A DNA stretch of 23,359 bases, from the IMG/VR virus record IMGVR_UViG_3300047666_000648, positions 1-23,359 of that record; one strand, written 5' to 3'. The position numbers were made by a program, and so were the translations under genes. The notes under the pieces are model-generated. The model had not been told where the DNA came from, made no database searches, and saw nothing but the letters and a program-made list of their open reading frames with translations. Source of the stretch: a virus. Positions 12,832 to 20,565 of the stretch are shown here, piece by piece. The first letter of the stretch is position 1. Each line of letters starts with the position of its first letter.

Positions 12832-15554
12832 TGGCCACAGTAGCAAAAGGGAAAATAACAAGCTTAGGCCGAAATAGTACGTCGGGAACAGTCTACGACA
12901 TATACCTCGACAATGGAGCGCCAACAAGCGCGGGGACCGACCTTAATATATTAAGCGCTAAGCTCGCGTACAAGTCAGAGAAAGAAGATATAGATGCGCA
13001 CCTTCTAACCTCGAAGGCAACTGTGCAGTTTAGTGTTGTGAACAGCACGCAGGCTAGTATTTTTCGGACAATGGTACAGGCAAATGAATTGCAGTACCGG
13101 TTGCGGATTGAAAAAGATGGGGAATTGTGGTGGGTTGGTTTTATGCTGGTAGATTTAGTAACAGAATCATTTTCCGGATACCCTAAGCAGTTCACAATTG
13201 TTGCTACTGATGGTATTAGCAGGCTTAAAAATCTTGATTACGCGCAGAATGGATTAAACGAGTTTACGACGGTTTCCGGGCACTTATTTAACGTTCTTTC
13301 CTACGTGCCACTAGGCGATTATTTCGCCACAGGCGCGGAATACTTGCGCGCCCATTCGACAATGGTTCCACAAGGAATGACGGGGGGCGTTAATGTGTTT
13401 GAAAAGCTACGCTTGAGTTTCAAGGCTTTGCGAACGGTCGATAAAAAAGGTGAGGTTACGTTTCAAACTGTCTACGACTCTCTGATCGAAATACTAAAAG
13501 CGTTCAACCTTCGCTTAATATTCAATAATGGAAGGTACGTCGTTTCTGAGATAGGAGATTATTCGCGGCAGTCAGAAGACGTTACGTTTTACAGGTACGA
13601 TAAGGCAGGAACGGAACTGACAGCGGAAACATTAGCGAGCTGGGCGGGGCAAGTCGAGCAGGTGGGCGCAGATTTATCTACCTCCGACAGCGTAGCCAGG
13701 GTTGGCGGTGAAATCGCTTTTTTAGCGCCACTAAAAGGGGTTGACCTTACCTACAAGCACTACTCTAGGCAGAACCTTTTACCCGGCTATATCTGGACAC
13801 AAAGCTTTACGCCGTCTGCCAGGGTAGAGAACTTTAGAAGCAACGGCGGCGCAGGTCGGCTATTACTTACGTCTTTGTTGGAGTTTTTAATTACACCTAA
13901 CGGAACACCTCGGATAGTTTCGGGAGCTATTTATCTAGTGATCGGCGTAAGCATCTATATTAGAGACGATAATGACGCCACAATCAAATCCCTAAAACGG
14001 GATGCCATTATTACACCTTCTGGCGTCAGCTATACAGAGCCGGTATGGACCGCAGGCAACAACTCATACGAGGTGGCTATACCTGCGCCACCGCCACAGG
14101 CAGAGCGGCAAATGTCTCAGCCTTTTTCTATCACGACTCCAGTGATTCCAGACGAGGGTGATCTTGTTTTAGATTTTTCTGTGATTAAGTACGTTGATTC
14201 GCTGAACGCTTCGATTACAGACGTAAGTATCAATTACAGCTTATCGAATGTTTTTTTAGAATCGCTACTAAGTGGATCTATTACAGACCAATATAACTAC
14301 ACCTACTTCAATCCGTTGACGGCTGCGGCTGGCGATAATTCGGTAGAGCTAGAACGTGAATTGCTATTTGGTGATGGACCTGACGAAAATACTTTTGGCA
14401 GGATTGAGTTTACGGAAAATGGAACTACTTGGGAGCCTACTTCCGGTTGGCGAAGATGGGAGGACGGCGGCTACCTTAACGCCACTACAATGGCCCACGG
14501 TGGGCTATTGGCTCAAATGACATTGGCCCTCCAAGATTCAGAGCGCGAACGCCTCGACATCACAGTAATTGCCCCAGATTATGAGGCTGATTATATGTTC
14601 GGTAGTGGGACGAGGCTTTACCTGATGCAATCAGGAACTATAAGTCTTAATAGCGATGAGTGGCGAGGTAGTTGGGTAGAAATAGCTGCCAACTTCATAG
14701 ACACTTCCCCCACAGCAACAGAGACAAACGTGCCGCCTATTGGAGATACAGGGGAGGGAACTGGTAGTACCCCCGACTTACCTGGCACAAATCCCGGCGT
14801 AGTAACCGGCCCAAGCGGAACCGGGGCGACGCCTGGACTTAGTGCTCCTGGCATCAATACAGTACTTTCTGCCACTGATGGCGGGATTGTACCAGACGTT
14901 GAGATCGGCGGGCTGACTGTGCCAAACCTAGCGGACACGCCATTGTTTGCGGGTGACATCATCACCATGATAAACCCTGACACGGGCGAGACGCAAAACG
15001 TAGAAGTAAGCCACGATTCAGGCTTCATCCCTGGCCTTCAAACAGACACGGGCGCGGTTGAATATTTCGGCGCGGACGGTGTGGAATGGCTAGTACCATC
15101 CACAACAGAGGTCGCAATTGTCCTAGTAACTCCAACTACTAGCTTCCCAGAAGGCAGCTACCTACAACCAGATCCTCAGTTCACAGCACAGCTCCAGGAG
15201 CTACTACGAAAAGATTACTACGACTTCCACCTATTCGGGTTTGACGACTCGCTAACGACTGGCTTTGTCGGCGCGTTCTGGCGACCAAATAGACGGATAG
15301 GGTGGCACATACGTAAGGTGCATTTTGCGTTCGCTCAAGACATGACGGGTAGCGCAAAAATAAACCTGAAATACTACGACGCAACAGGCTACCGATACAC
15401 GGTTGCCACCTACGATGGTGGCGGCCTTGGAGGGGTAATAGATGCCTTCGCGGACGTATTGGAAGGGTATTACAGAGTACAGGTAGAAACAACCACAGGC
15501 ACAGCGCCTAAAGGCTTAACCGTAACATCAGAACTTATAAAAATCAACACTTAA
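12831..15554 (+). CDS. Large tail-tip / baseplate-like protein, 907 aa
   Basis: This lies directly after the tape measure, where siphophages encode the distal-tail and hub proteins. Residues 1-160 look like a beta-rich distal-tail module, including 'YKSEKEDIDAHLLTSKATVQFSVVNSTQASIFRTM' and 'ELWWVGFMLVDLVTESFSGYPKQFTIVATDGISRLKNL'. Residues about 190-300 contain a helical part (QTVYDSLIEILKAFNLRLIF) as seen in hub proteins of this type. Residues about 625-680 are a Gly/Pro/Thr-rich linker. The end (about 780-907) is a separate beta-rich domain with many Tyr and Trp. I do not see peptidase or lysozyme motifs. It begins and ends in TAATG junctions. The hub role is from context. Confidence 0.75.
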   Translation: MATVAKGKITSLGRNSTSGTVYDIYLDNGAPTSAGTDLNILSAKLAYKSEKEDIDAHLLTSKATVQFSVVNSTQASIFRTMVQANELQYRLRIEKDGELWWVGFMLVDLVTESFSGYPKQFTIVATDGISRLKNLDYAQNGLNEFTTVSGHLFNVLSYVPLGDYFATGAEYLRAHSTMVPQGMTGGVNVFEKLRLSFKALRTVDKKGEVTFQTVYDSLIEILKAFNLRLIFNNGRYVVSEIGDYSRQSEDVTFYRYDKAGTELTAETLASWAGQVEQVGADLSTSDSVARVGGEIAFLAPLKGVDLTYKHYSRQNLLPGYIWTQSFTPSARVENFRSNGGAGRLLLTSLLEFLITPNGTPRIVSGAIYLVIGVSIYIRDDNDATIKSLKRDAIITPSGVSYTEPVWTAGNNSYEVAIPAPPPQAERQMSQPFSITTPVIPDEGDLVLDFSVIKYVDSLNASITDVSINYSLSNVFLESLLSGSITDQYNYTYFNPLTAAAGDNSVELERELLFGDGPDENTFGRIEFTENGTTWEPTSGWRRWEDGGYLNATTMAHGGLLAQMTLALQDSERERLDITVIAPDYEADYMFGSGTRLYLMQSGTISLNSDEWRGSWVEIAANFIDTSPTATETNVPPIGDTGEGTGSTPDLPGTNPGVVTGPSGTGATPGLSAPGINTVLSATDGGIVPDVEIGGLTVPNLADTPLFAGDIITMINPDTGETQNVEVSHDSGFIPGLQTDTGAVEYFGADGVEWLVPSTTEVAIVLVTPTTSFPEGSYLQPDPQFTAQLQELLRKDYYDFHLFGFDDSLTTGFVGAFWRPNRRIGWHIRKVHFAFAQDMTGSAKINLKYYDATGYRYTVATYDGGGLGGVIDAFADVLEGYYRVQVETTTGTAPKGLTVTSELIKINT

Positions 15555-18500
15555 TGAGGCTTATTACTTTGCTCTTCTTGACCCTTGCCTGCACCTGCGT
15601 TCGCGCCCAAGTGATCAACACGCTGCCTACTATTGACGATCCGAGAGACACCGACAGAACAGGCACTTATACAAGGGGATTTGCGGCTGCTTTTCGCCTC
15701 GACACACTACGCAAATACTTTGCTGCAAACATAGTAGAAGGTATTGCCGTAAATCCTAACGTTTCCATTCCTGACAGCTTGCGCGGTCGGTTCTTTAAAT
15801 CTACATTGGATAGTATCTATTACGTAGATTATTTTGGAGGGTTTGTAAATCTTAAGGGGGAAGCCCCAAATTGGAACGCAATACCGAACATTCCTGACAG
15901 TGTAGTCTATTCTGGTGAGTTGGCGACAGCGCAACTAGCCGCAAATGGATATGCCGACCTAAAAGAACAAAGAGCTTCAAGGGGAAGCATTAGCCAAGGG
16001 GCAAACATGGCCTACAAGATAGGAGTAGACACATTCCAGCAGCCTAACATTTGGCTAGTTGGCGACAGTAAGCTAAACGCCGTACACACTATCAGTAAAA
16101 TACAAGCCAACTACGGCGCGGCCTATGGCTTTGCAGGAACTGGATATATGTCCATAAGCACAAAAAATAACGGGCGGTTAGGATTAATACCAAGGGCCAC
16201 ATCGTCTACTCCGGTAGAATACCCAGGAACGGTTTTCGCAAAATATTCTCTCGATGGTCAGGCACAAGAACTAACAGGAACGGGGGAAGTAAGGATAGAG
16301 TTAAATACCAATTACACAACCTACACAGATGATCTAACTTCTACCTATTGGGACTACGCAAAGATTAGCTATCTACGCCACCCATCAGGGGGCGACATAT
16401 CTATTATTGTGGACGGGGTAGCCATAGATACAGTGAATGCTAATGGCGTAGAGGCAAAAATAGTATATGGAATAACAGGCATCGCGGACACTTCGCATAC
16501 GCTTACGCTTAAAAACATTTCAGGAACAAATTACACCTTAGATGGGTATTTTTTGAGGACTAACGCTAAAGGAATTATCGTGAACTGTTTGTCCAATTCG
16601 GGGTATGACGCTGAACTGTTTAATACTTTGCTGGACTTTCCGAACAAGGAAATGATTTCTAGTTACCCTCCTGACGCGGTGGTCGTAAGATTAGGAACAA
16701 ACGACAGTAATAGGGACTTTACGCCTACCGCATTTTCCGAAAATGTAGAACGAATAGTAGACACATTACAAAATTACGGGACAAGTTCGGATGTTTTACT
16801 GGTTGGTATTGAAGGAATGTCACTAGGAACTATCTATACAGATGCTGAGTACAATGCAGAATTAAAGAGTTCGGCAGATGCTAGATATTGGCGGTTTGCA
16901 AATCTGTACGACATCGTTCCAAACGCGGCAACTTTCCAAAGCCGGGGTTTCTCAACGGATGCGGTACATGAAAGTAGGGAAGGTTCGCACCTGATTGGTA
17001 ATTTTATCTTTAGTGCCATTCAGAACAATGTCGGGGCCAGCAGTCTACCGCAAGACCTCCAAGCAGTTACGGATGTAGGGGCAACGACAAACAACCCAAT
17101 TACAATAAACGCAAATCTGAACCTGCAAGACGCGAACGGAAATCTTAGGATCGGACTACAAGCGGGGGAAGATCTTACAACAGGTACGTTCAATATAATG
17201 CGTGGCTACCAATCCGGGCTCAACACCACGACCGGCGGCTACAACGTCTTTGACGGCTACCAAGTAGCTTTTAGAAACACCACAGGAGAAAAAAATGTAG
17301 TCATAGGATCGCAATCTCTTTTCAACAACAAAACAGGGTCGCAAAACTTTGCGCTCGGCGCGCAAGCCGGGCAGTTCGCTACCGGTAGTGTGCCTCTATT
17401 TACGGCTAATCAGTCCATGTACGTTGGCCCTATGACTGAGGCAGCGTATGACAACCCTATAAATGAAAACGTTTTTGGGTTTGACGCAATAGGAAACGGA
17501 TCAAATAGTTTCACTTTTGGAAACGATAACACGGATTCAACTTTCCTAAAGGGGACTGTTCATTTTAACGCTGCGCCTGACCTAAATAGCAATTATTTAG
17601 GTGGTCTTTTAGACCCAGTAAGTAACCAACAAGGGGCGACTAAAGGATATGTAGACGCGCAAACATCCGCAATTGCGTCGCAATGGACGACAACGGGAAG
17701 TGACATTTACTACAATACGGGAAACGTAGGTATAGGCACATCAACGCCTACTACAAATTTTCATATATCAGAACCTACACTAAACGCACAGCTACGACTA
17801 GACGCTGCACAGTTTGCCACTTTCGTAATTAGTTCTGACCGATCCAGCACATCGAACCGTGACCCGTCTTTTCGTTTTGAAACGCAGGGTACTGAACGTT
17901 GGCGAGTAGGCGTTGACGATAGCGATAGCGACGCCTTTGTAATAAGCCCCAGCGTTTTAAGTTCCACCGCCGCCGCCATCTTCATAAAAAAAGACAATAA
18001 GTACGTAGGATTCGGGACGGATCCAACGCAACAGATAGACGTTGCCGGGAGCATTAGGGCCAGGGGCATCGGAACTGGAACACCTACAACGGGACTGGGA
18101 ACTACTTCAAACGGCACGTTCGCACAAACCGACCTATTTGTAAATTCCACAATCCAAACGGACATAAACCAAGCGCAGACGGATGCAGAAGCGTATGCGG
18201 ATGCTAACGACGCAAATACGGTTTACGACGACACGGTGATATTTGATTCGTTAGCGGTTCACAGATTAGCTATTGATACGCTTGCTACCAGCACCGATGT
18301 TGCTGCTGCACAATCGGCTGCGGAAGCTTATGCAGATGCTAATAATGTTTGGACAACAACGGGAAGTGATATTTATTACAATGCTGGAAACGTAGGTATA
18401 GGCACATCAACACCTACTACAAATTTCCATATATCAGAACCAACGCTAAACGCATCGCTACGACTAGACGCTGCACAGTTTGCCACTTTTATAATCAGCT

Positions 18501-19495
18501 CTGACCTATCCAGCACATCGGACCGTGACCCATCTTTTCGTTTTGAAACGCAGGGTACTGAACGTTGGCGAGTAGGCGTTGACGATAGCGATAGCGACGC
18601 TTTTCTGATAAGTCCGAGCGTTTTAAGTTCCACCGCCGCCGCCATCTTCATAAAAAAAGATAATAAGTACGTAGGATTCGGGACGGATCCAACGCAACAG
18701 ATAGACGTTGCCGGGAGCATTAGGGCCAGAGGTATCGGAACAGGAACACCCACAACGGGGATAGGAACTACGTCAAACGGCACGTTCGCACAAACCGACT
18801 TGTTCGTAAATTCCACAATCCAAACGGACATAAACCAAGCGCAGACGGATGCAGAAGCGTATGCGGATGCTAACGACGCGAATACGCAGCTAAGCGAGTC
18901 GCAAGTTGATGCATTTGCAAACGATAACGGATACCTAACTGCTGAGGTGGATGGAAGTATTACGAACGAGATACAAACCATTGATGTCGCCACTTTCACA
19001 GGGACGGACTTAAACATTTCGTTATCGGGCGACGGTGAAGCAACCAAAGTAATAGACCTTTCGAGCCTAAAAGACGGCCCAACAAGAGTAACCAGAACGT
19101 CAAACCTTACCAGGACTTCAGCAAGTGTTGCTACTGATGCTTCGCTAACAACCGCATCGCTTGTAGCAGGACTCTATAAGTTCAAGGCTGTACTAGTGTA
19201 CCGAGGCAGTGACGTTGACACCGATTTAGAATATGAGGTTGAAAGAACATTTGCGCTTAATGATTTCAGCATGAGCAGGTCCAATGACGCAACATCTGTA
19301 AGGGGGCTACAAGGGTGGCCTTATGTTGCAGACGTCGCTACCACATCAAGCACCGCCACGCACATAGTAATTATCGAAGGCACCTTTTACAATAGCCTAG
19401 GCAACGCGATTAAAATCGATTGGGGCGGGACTGACGCGGTAGGCTCAATTACGATGATCCGAGGGTCATACCTAGAAACCCAAAAAATAGACTAA
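15554..19495 (+). CDS. Signal-peptide-bearing tail fibre / spike with SGNH hydrolase domain and duplicated modules
   Basis: A 1313-residue multidomain protein. Residues 1-19 (MRLITLLFLTLACTCVRAQ) form a Sec signal peptide, with cleavage expected after RA, leaving Gln. An SGNH/GDSL esterase domain spans about 160-490: GDS (170-172, nucleophile S172), GFAGTG (G195), GTND (381-384, N383) and D469-x2-H472 (TDAVH). A beta-rich insertion (about 220-340) lies between the second and third blocks. Residues about 535-610 hold four 'NTTG..N..IG' turns, a YadA-head-like beta-roll. ATKGYVDAQ (695-703) is a common fibre hinge. Modules 711-889 and 933-1111 are near-identical duplicates; a beta-rich end domain follows. 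It would bind and probably deacylate a surface glycan. The signal peptide is unusual for a virion protein. Confidence 0.85.
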   Translation: MRLITLLFLTLACTCVRAQVINTLPTIDDPRDTDRTGTYTRGFAAAFRLDTLRKYFAANIVEGIAVNPNVSIPDSLRGRFFKSTLDSIYYVDYFGGFVNLKGEAPNWNAIPNIPDSVVYSGELATAQLAANGYADLKEQRASRGSISQGANMAYKIGVDTFQQPNIWLVGDSKLNAVHTISKIQANYGAAYGFAGTGYMSISTKNNGRLGLIPRATSSTPVEYPGTVFAKYSLDGQAQELTGTGEVRIELNTNYTTYTDDLTSTYWDYAKISYLRHPSGGDISIIVDGVAIDTVNANGVEAKIVYGITGIADTSHTLTLKNISGTNYTLDGYFLRTNAKGIIVNCLSNSGYDAELFNTLLDFPNKEMISSYPPDAVVVRLGTNDSNRDFTPTAFSENVERIVDTLQNYGTSSDVLLVGIEGMSLGTIYTDAEYNAELKSSADARYWRFANLYDIVPNAATFQSRGFSTDAVHESREGSHLIGNFIFSAIQNNVGASSLPQDLQAVTDVGATTNNPITINANLNLQDANGNLRIGLQAGEDLTTGTFNIMRGYQSGLNTTTGGYNVFDGYQVAFRNTTGEKNVVIGSQSLFNNKTGSQNFALGAQAGQFATGSVPLFTANQSMYVGPMTEAAYDNPINENVFGFDAIGNGSNSFTFGNDNTDSTFLKGTVHFNAAPDLNSNYLGGLLDPVSNQQGATKGYVDAQTSAIASQWTTTGSDIYYNTGNVGIGTSTPTTNFHISEPTLNAQLRLDAAQFATFVISSDRSSTSNRDPSFRFETQGTERWRVGVDDSDSDAFVISPSVLSSTAAAIFIKKDNKYVGFGTDPTQQIDVAGSIRARGIGTGTPTTGLGTTSNGTFAQTDLFVNSTIQTDINQAQTDAEAYADANDANTVYDDTVIFDSLAVHRLAIDTLATSTDVAAAQSAAEAYADANNVWTTTGSDIYYNAGNVGIGTSTPTTNFHISEPTLNASLRLDAAQFATFIISSDLSSTSDRDPSFRFETQGTERWRVGVDDSDSDAFLISPSVLSSTAAAIFIKKDNKYVGFGTDPTQQIDVAGSIRARGIGTGTPTTGIGTTSNGTFAQTDLFVNSTIQTDINQAQTDAEAYADANDANTQLSESQVDAFANDNGYLTAEVDGSITNEIQTIDVATFTGTDLNISLSGDGEATKVIDLSSLKDGPTRVTRTSNLTRTSASVATDASLTTASLVAGLYKFKAVLVYRGSDVDTDLEYEVERTFALNDFSMSRSNDATSVRGLQGWPYVADVATTSSTATHIVIIEGTFYNSLGNAIKIDWGGTDAVGSITMIRGSYLETQKID
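17684..18220 (+). repeat. Internal fibre repeat, copy 1 (537 bp)
   Basis: The first copy of a direct, in-frame repeat in the fibre gene; the second starts 666 bases (222 codons) downstream. It encodes 179 residues, from WTTTGSDIYYNTGNVGIGTS to AEAYADANDANT. By hand alignment about 36 of 537 bases and 7 of 179 residues differ between the copies, so most changes are silent. Confidence 0.93.
18350..18886 (+). repeat. Internal fibre repeat, copy 2 (537 bp)
   Basis: The second copy of the fibre module, separated from the first by 129 bases. That spacer encodes a unique segment and a shorter relative of the helical linker (AAAQSAAEAYADANN against INQAQTDAEAYADANDANT). Residue differences from copy 1 are T to A, Q to S, V to I, R to L, N to D, V to L and L to I. 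Both copies keep an open frame. Confidence 0.93.
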
Positions 19496-19965
19496 TGACC
19501 AATCTACTAACCCATGCCTTAGCCTACGCAGGACATCAAGAGGTAAAAGGGCCGCGCTCAAACCCTATCATCCTTGACATGATCCGAGACATCTTCCCTA
19601 CATGGGGCGATGATAGCACCCTAGCATGGTGCAGTTGTTTCATCAATACCTGTGCAGTCTCCATGTGCTACGAGGATATAATGCACTTGCGCCACCCTGG
19701 CCTAGCGCGTGGCTGGCTCAATGTAGGTATCGCCATTGAACGTAAGGATTTGAAGGTAGGCGACCTGGTTATCTTCGACAGAGGCGCAGGTAAAGGCCAT
19801 GTAGGGTTTTTTCTTTGCGATCATGGAACGGCCGGGATAGAAGTATTTGGAGGCAACCAGGGCAATGCCATCACCATGAGCCGCTACAAAATGCCCTTAA
19901 TCGGTGGCCGGCGGCTACGTCCCATCGAAGAAGTAGAAACCGACTATGCCACCATAACCGCCTAA
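19495..19965 (+). CDS. Endolysin, CHAP/NlpC-P60-like (TIGR02594 type)
   Basis: A 156-residue cysteine peptidase/amidase-like enzyme that would cut peptidoglycan for lysis. The catalytic Cys is in 'STLAWCSCFINTCA' (C46), the His in 'GAGKGHVGFFLC' (H102), and a polar third residue follows in 'EVFGGNQGNAITMSRY' (N121 or Q122). This order and the 'ALAYAGHQEVKGPRSNPIILDM' opening and 'KVGDLVIFDRG' strand fit the TIGR02594 family common in phages. There is no signal peptide, so release to the periplasm would rely on the holin at 22137. The start overlaps the fibre stop in a TAATG junction. A tail-associated lysin is a less likely alternative. Confidence 0.88.
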   Translation: MTNLLTHALAYAGHQEVKGPRSNPIILDMIRDIFPTWGDDSTLAWCSCFINTCAVSMCYEDIMHLRHPGLARGWLNVGIAIERKDLKVGDLVIFDRGAGKGHVGFFLCDHGTAGIEVFGGNQGNAITMSRYKMPLIGGRRLRPIEEVETDYATITA

Positions 19966-19977
19966 CCCCACCCTAGC

Positions 19978-20229
19978 ATGAACAGACTCGAAGCACTACG
20001 TGAAATGATGGTTTTTTTATCCTTTGTTGTTGGGGCTTTCAAGTCTACGCCAGAAGGCAGAAACAGACGCGATGCGCTCAGACTGCAACGAGATATAGAG
20101 CGCTGGAATAAAGACCGCTACAAGTTCTTAAAAGACCTTCGTAGAGACGAAAAAAAAGACAGAATAACCGAATCAGAACTCACCGAAAAACTCACCGATT
20201 GGGATTTACATAATCCTGAGCCTAAATAA
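19978..20229 (+). CDS. Unrecognised 83-aa charged protein after the endolysin
   Basis: An 83-residue product with a short hydrophobic stretch near the N-terminus (residues about 10-20, MMVFLSFVVGAF), followed by a long charged helix (NRRDALRLQRDIERWNKDRYKFLKDLRRDEKKD). The shape, one hydrophobic segment then a basic coiled coil, recalls small lysis accessory proteins such as spanin-like or i-spanin subunits. No sequence motif proves this, and the hydrophobic stretch is short for a membrane anchor. It is followed after six bases by the next gene. The function is unknown. Confidence 0.65.
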   Translation: MNRLEALREMMVFLSFVVGAFKSTPEGRNRRDALRLQRDIERWNKDRYKFLKDLRRDEKKDRITESELTEKLTDWDLHNPEPK

Positions 20230-20235
20230 AAAAAC

Positions 20236-20565
20236 ATGGTTTACTCTCCCTTTCATGAACCCACCGATTTTGGAACTTTCGACCTATCCACTAGTCAAGT
20301 AGGTAAGGTTTTTAGCTTCAATTGGGACGCTGATGTAATTGCTAATGCGAAGGTCGTGGCAGTGCATAACAATAGAGCAATGAAAACCTACACCGTAGGG
20401 GATGGGCTGGTAATCAGCGAGGCCAATAGGACCATAAGCATCACTATTGATGGTTCTGACTACACAAATCTAACGGGCCGTGCGTTGGTTTTCAATTGCA
20501 ATTTCTTTGTTCTTGGGGATATAGAAGTAACGTTTAAGCTGAACATAATAAAAAGCCAATTATGA
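20236..20565 (+). CDS. Small beta-rich fibre-associated protein, 109 aa
   Basis: A 109-residue protein beginning MVYSPFHEPTDFGTFDLS. Alternating polar and hydrophobic strands dominate: 'SQVGKVFSFNWDADVIANAKVVAVHNN', 'KTYTVGDGLVISEANRTISITIDGSDYTNLTGRALVFNCNFFVLGDIEVTFKLNI'. The 'G.GL.is..n.tisi.id......l.G..lvf.c.f...g....' layout resembles beta-sandwich adaptor domains that precede or anchor phage fibres. It overlaps the next fibre gene by four bases (ATGA), so the two are probably made together and may form a complex. I do not recognise a family. Confidence 0.65.
   Translation: MVYSPFHEPTDFGTFDLSTSQVGKVFSFNWDADVIANAKVVAVHNNRAMKTYTVGDGLVISEANRTISITIDGSDYTNLTGRALVFNCNFFVLGDIEVTFKLNIIKSQL

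Noticed and set aside
17684-18886. CRISPR-like or mobile-element explanation for the repeats
   Set aside because: Only two long copies, inside one open reading frame, without spacers, terminal inverted repeats or transposase; a coding-module duplication fits.
17761-19047. Minus-strand frames of 134 and 223 codons opposite the fibre repeats
   Set aside because: They resemble each other only because the underlying 537-bp module is duplicated; the plus-strand fibre explains the sequence.
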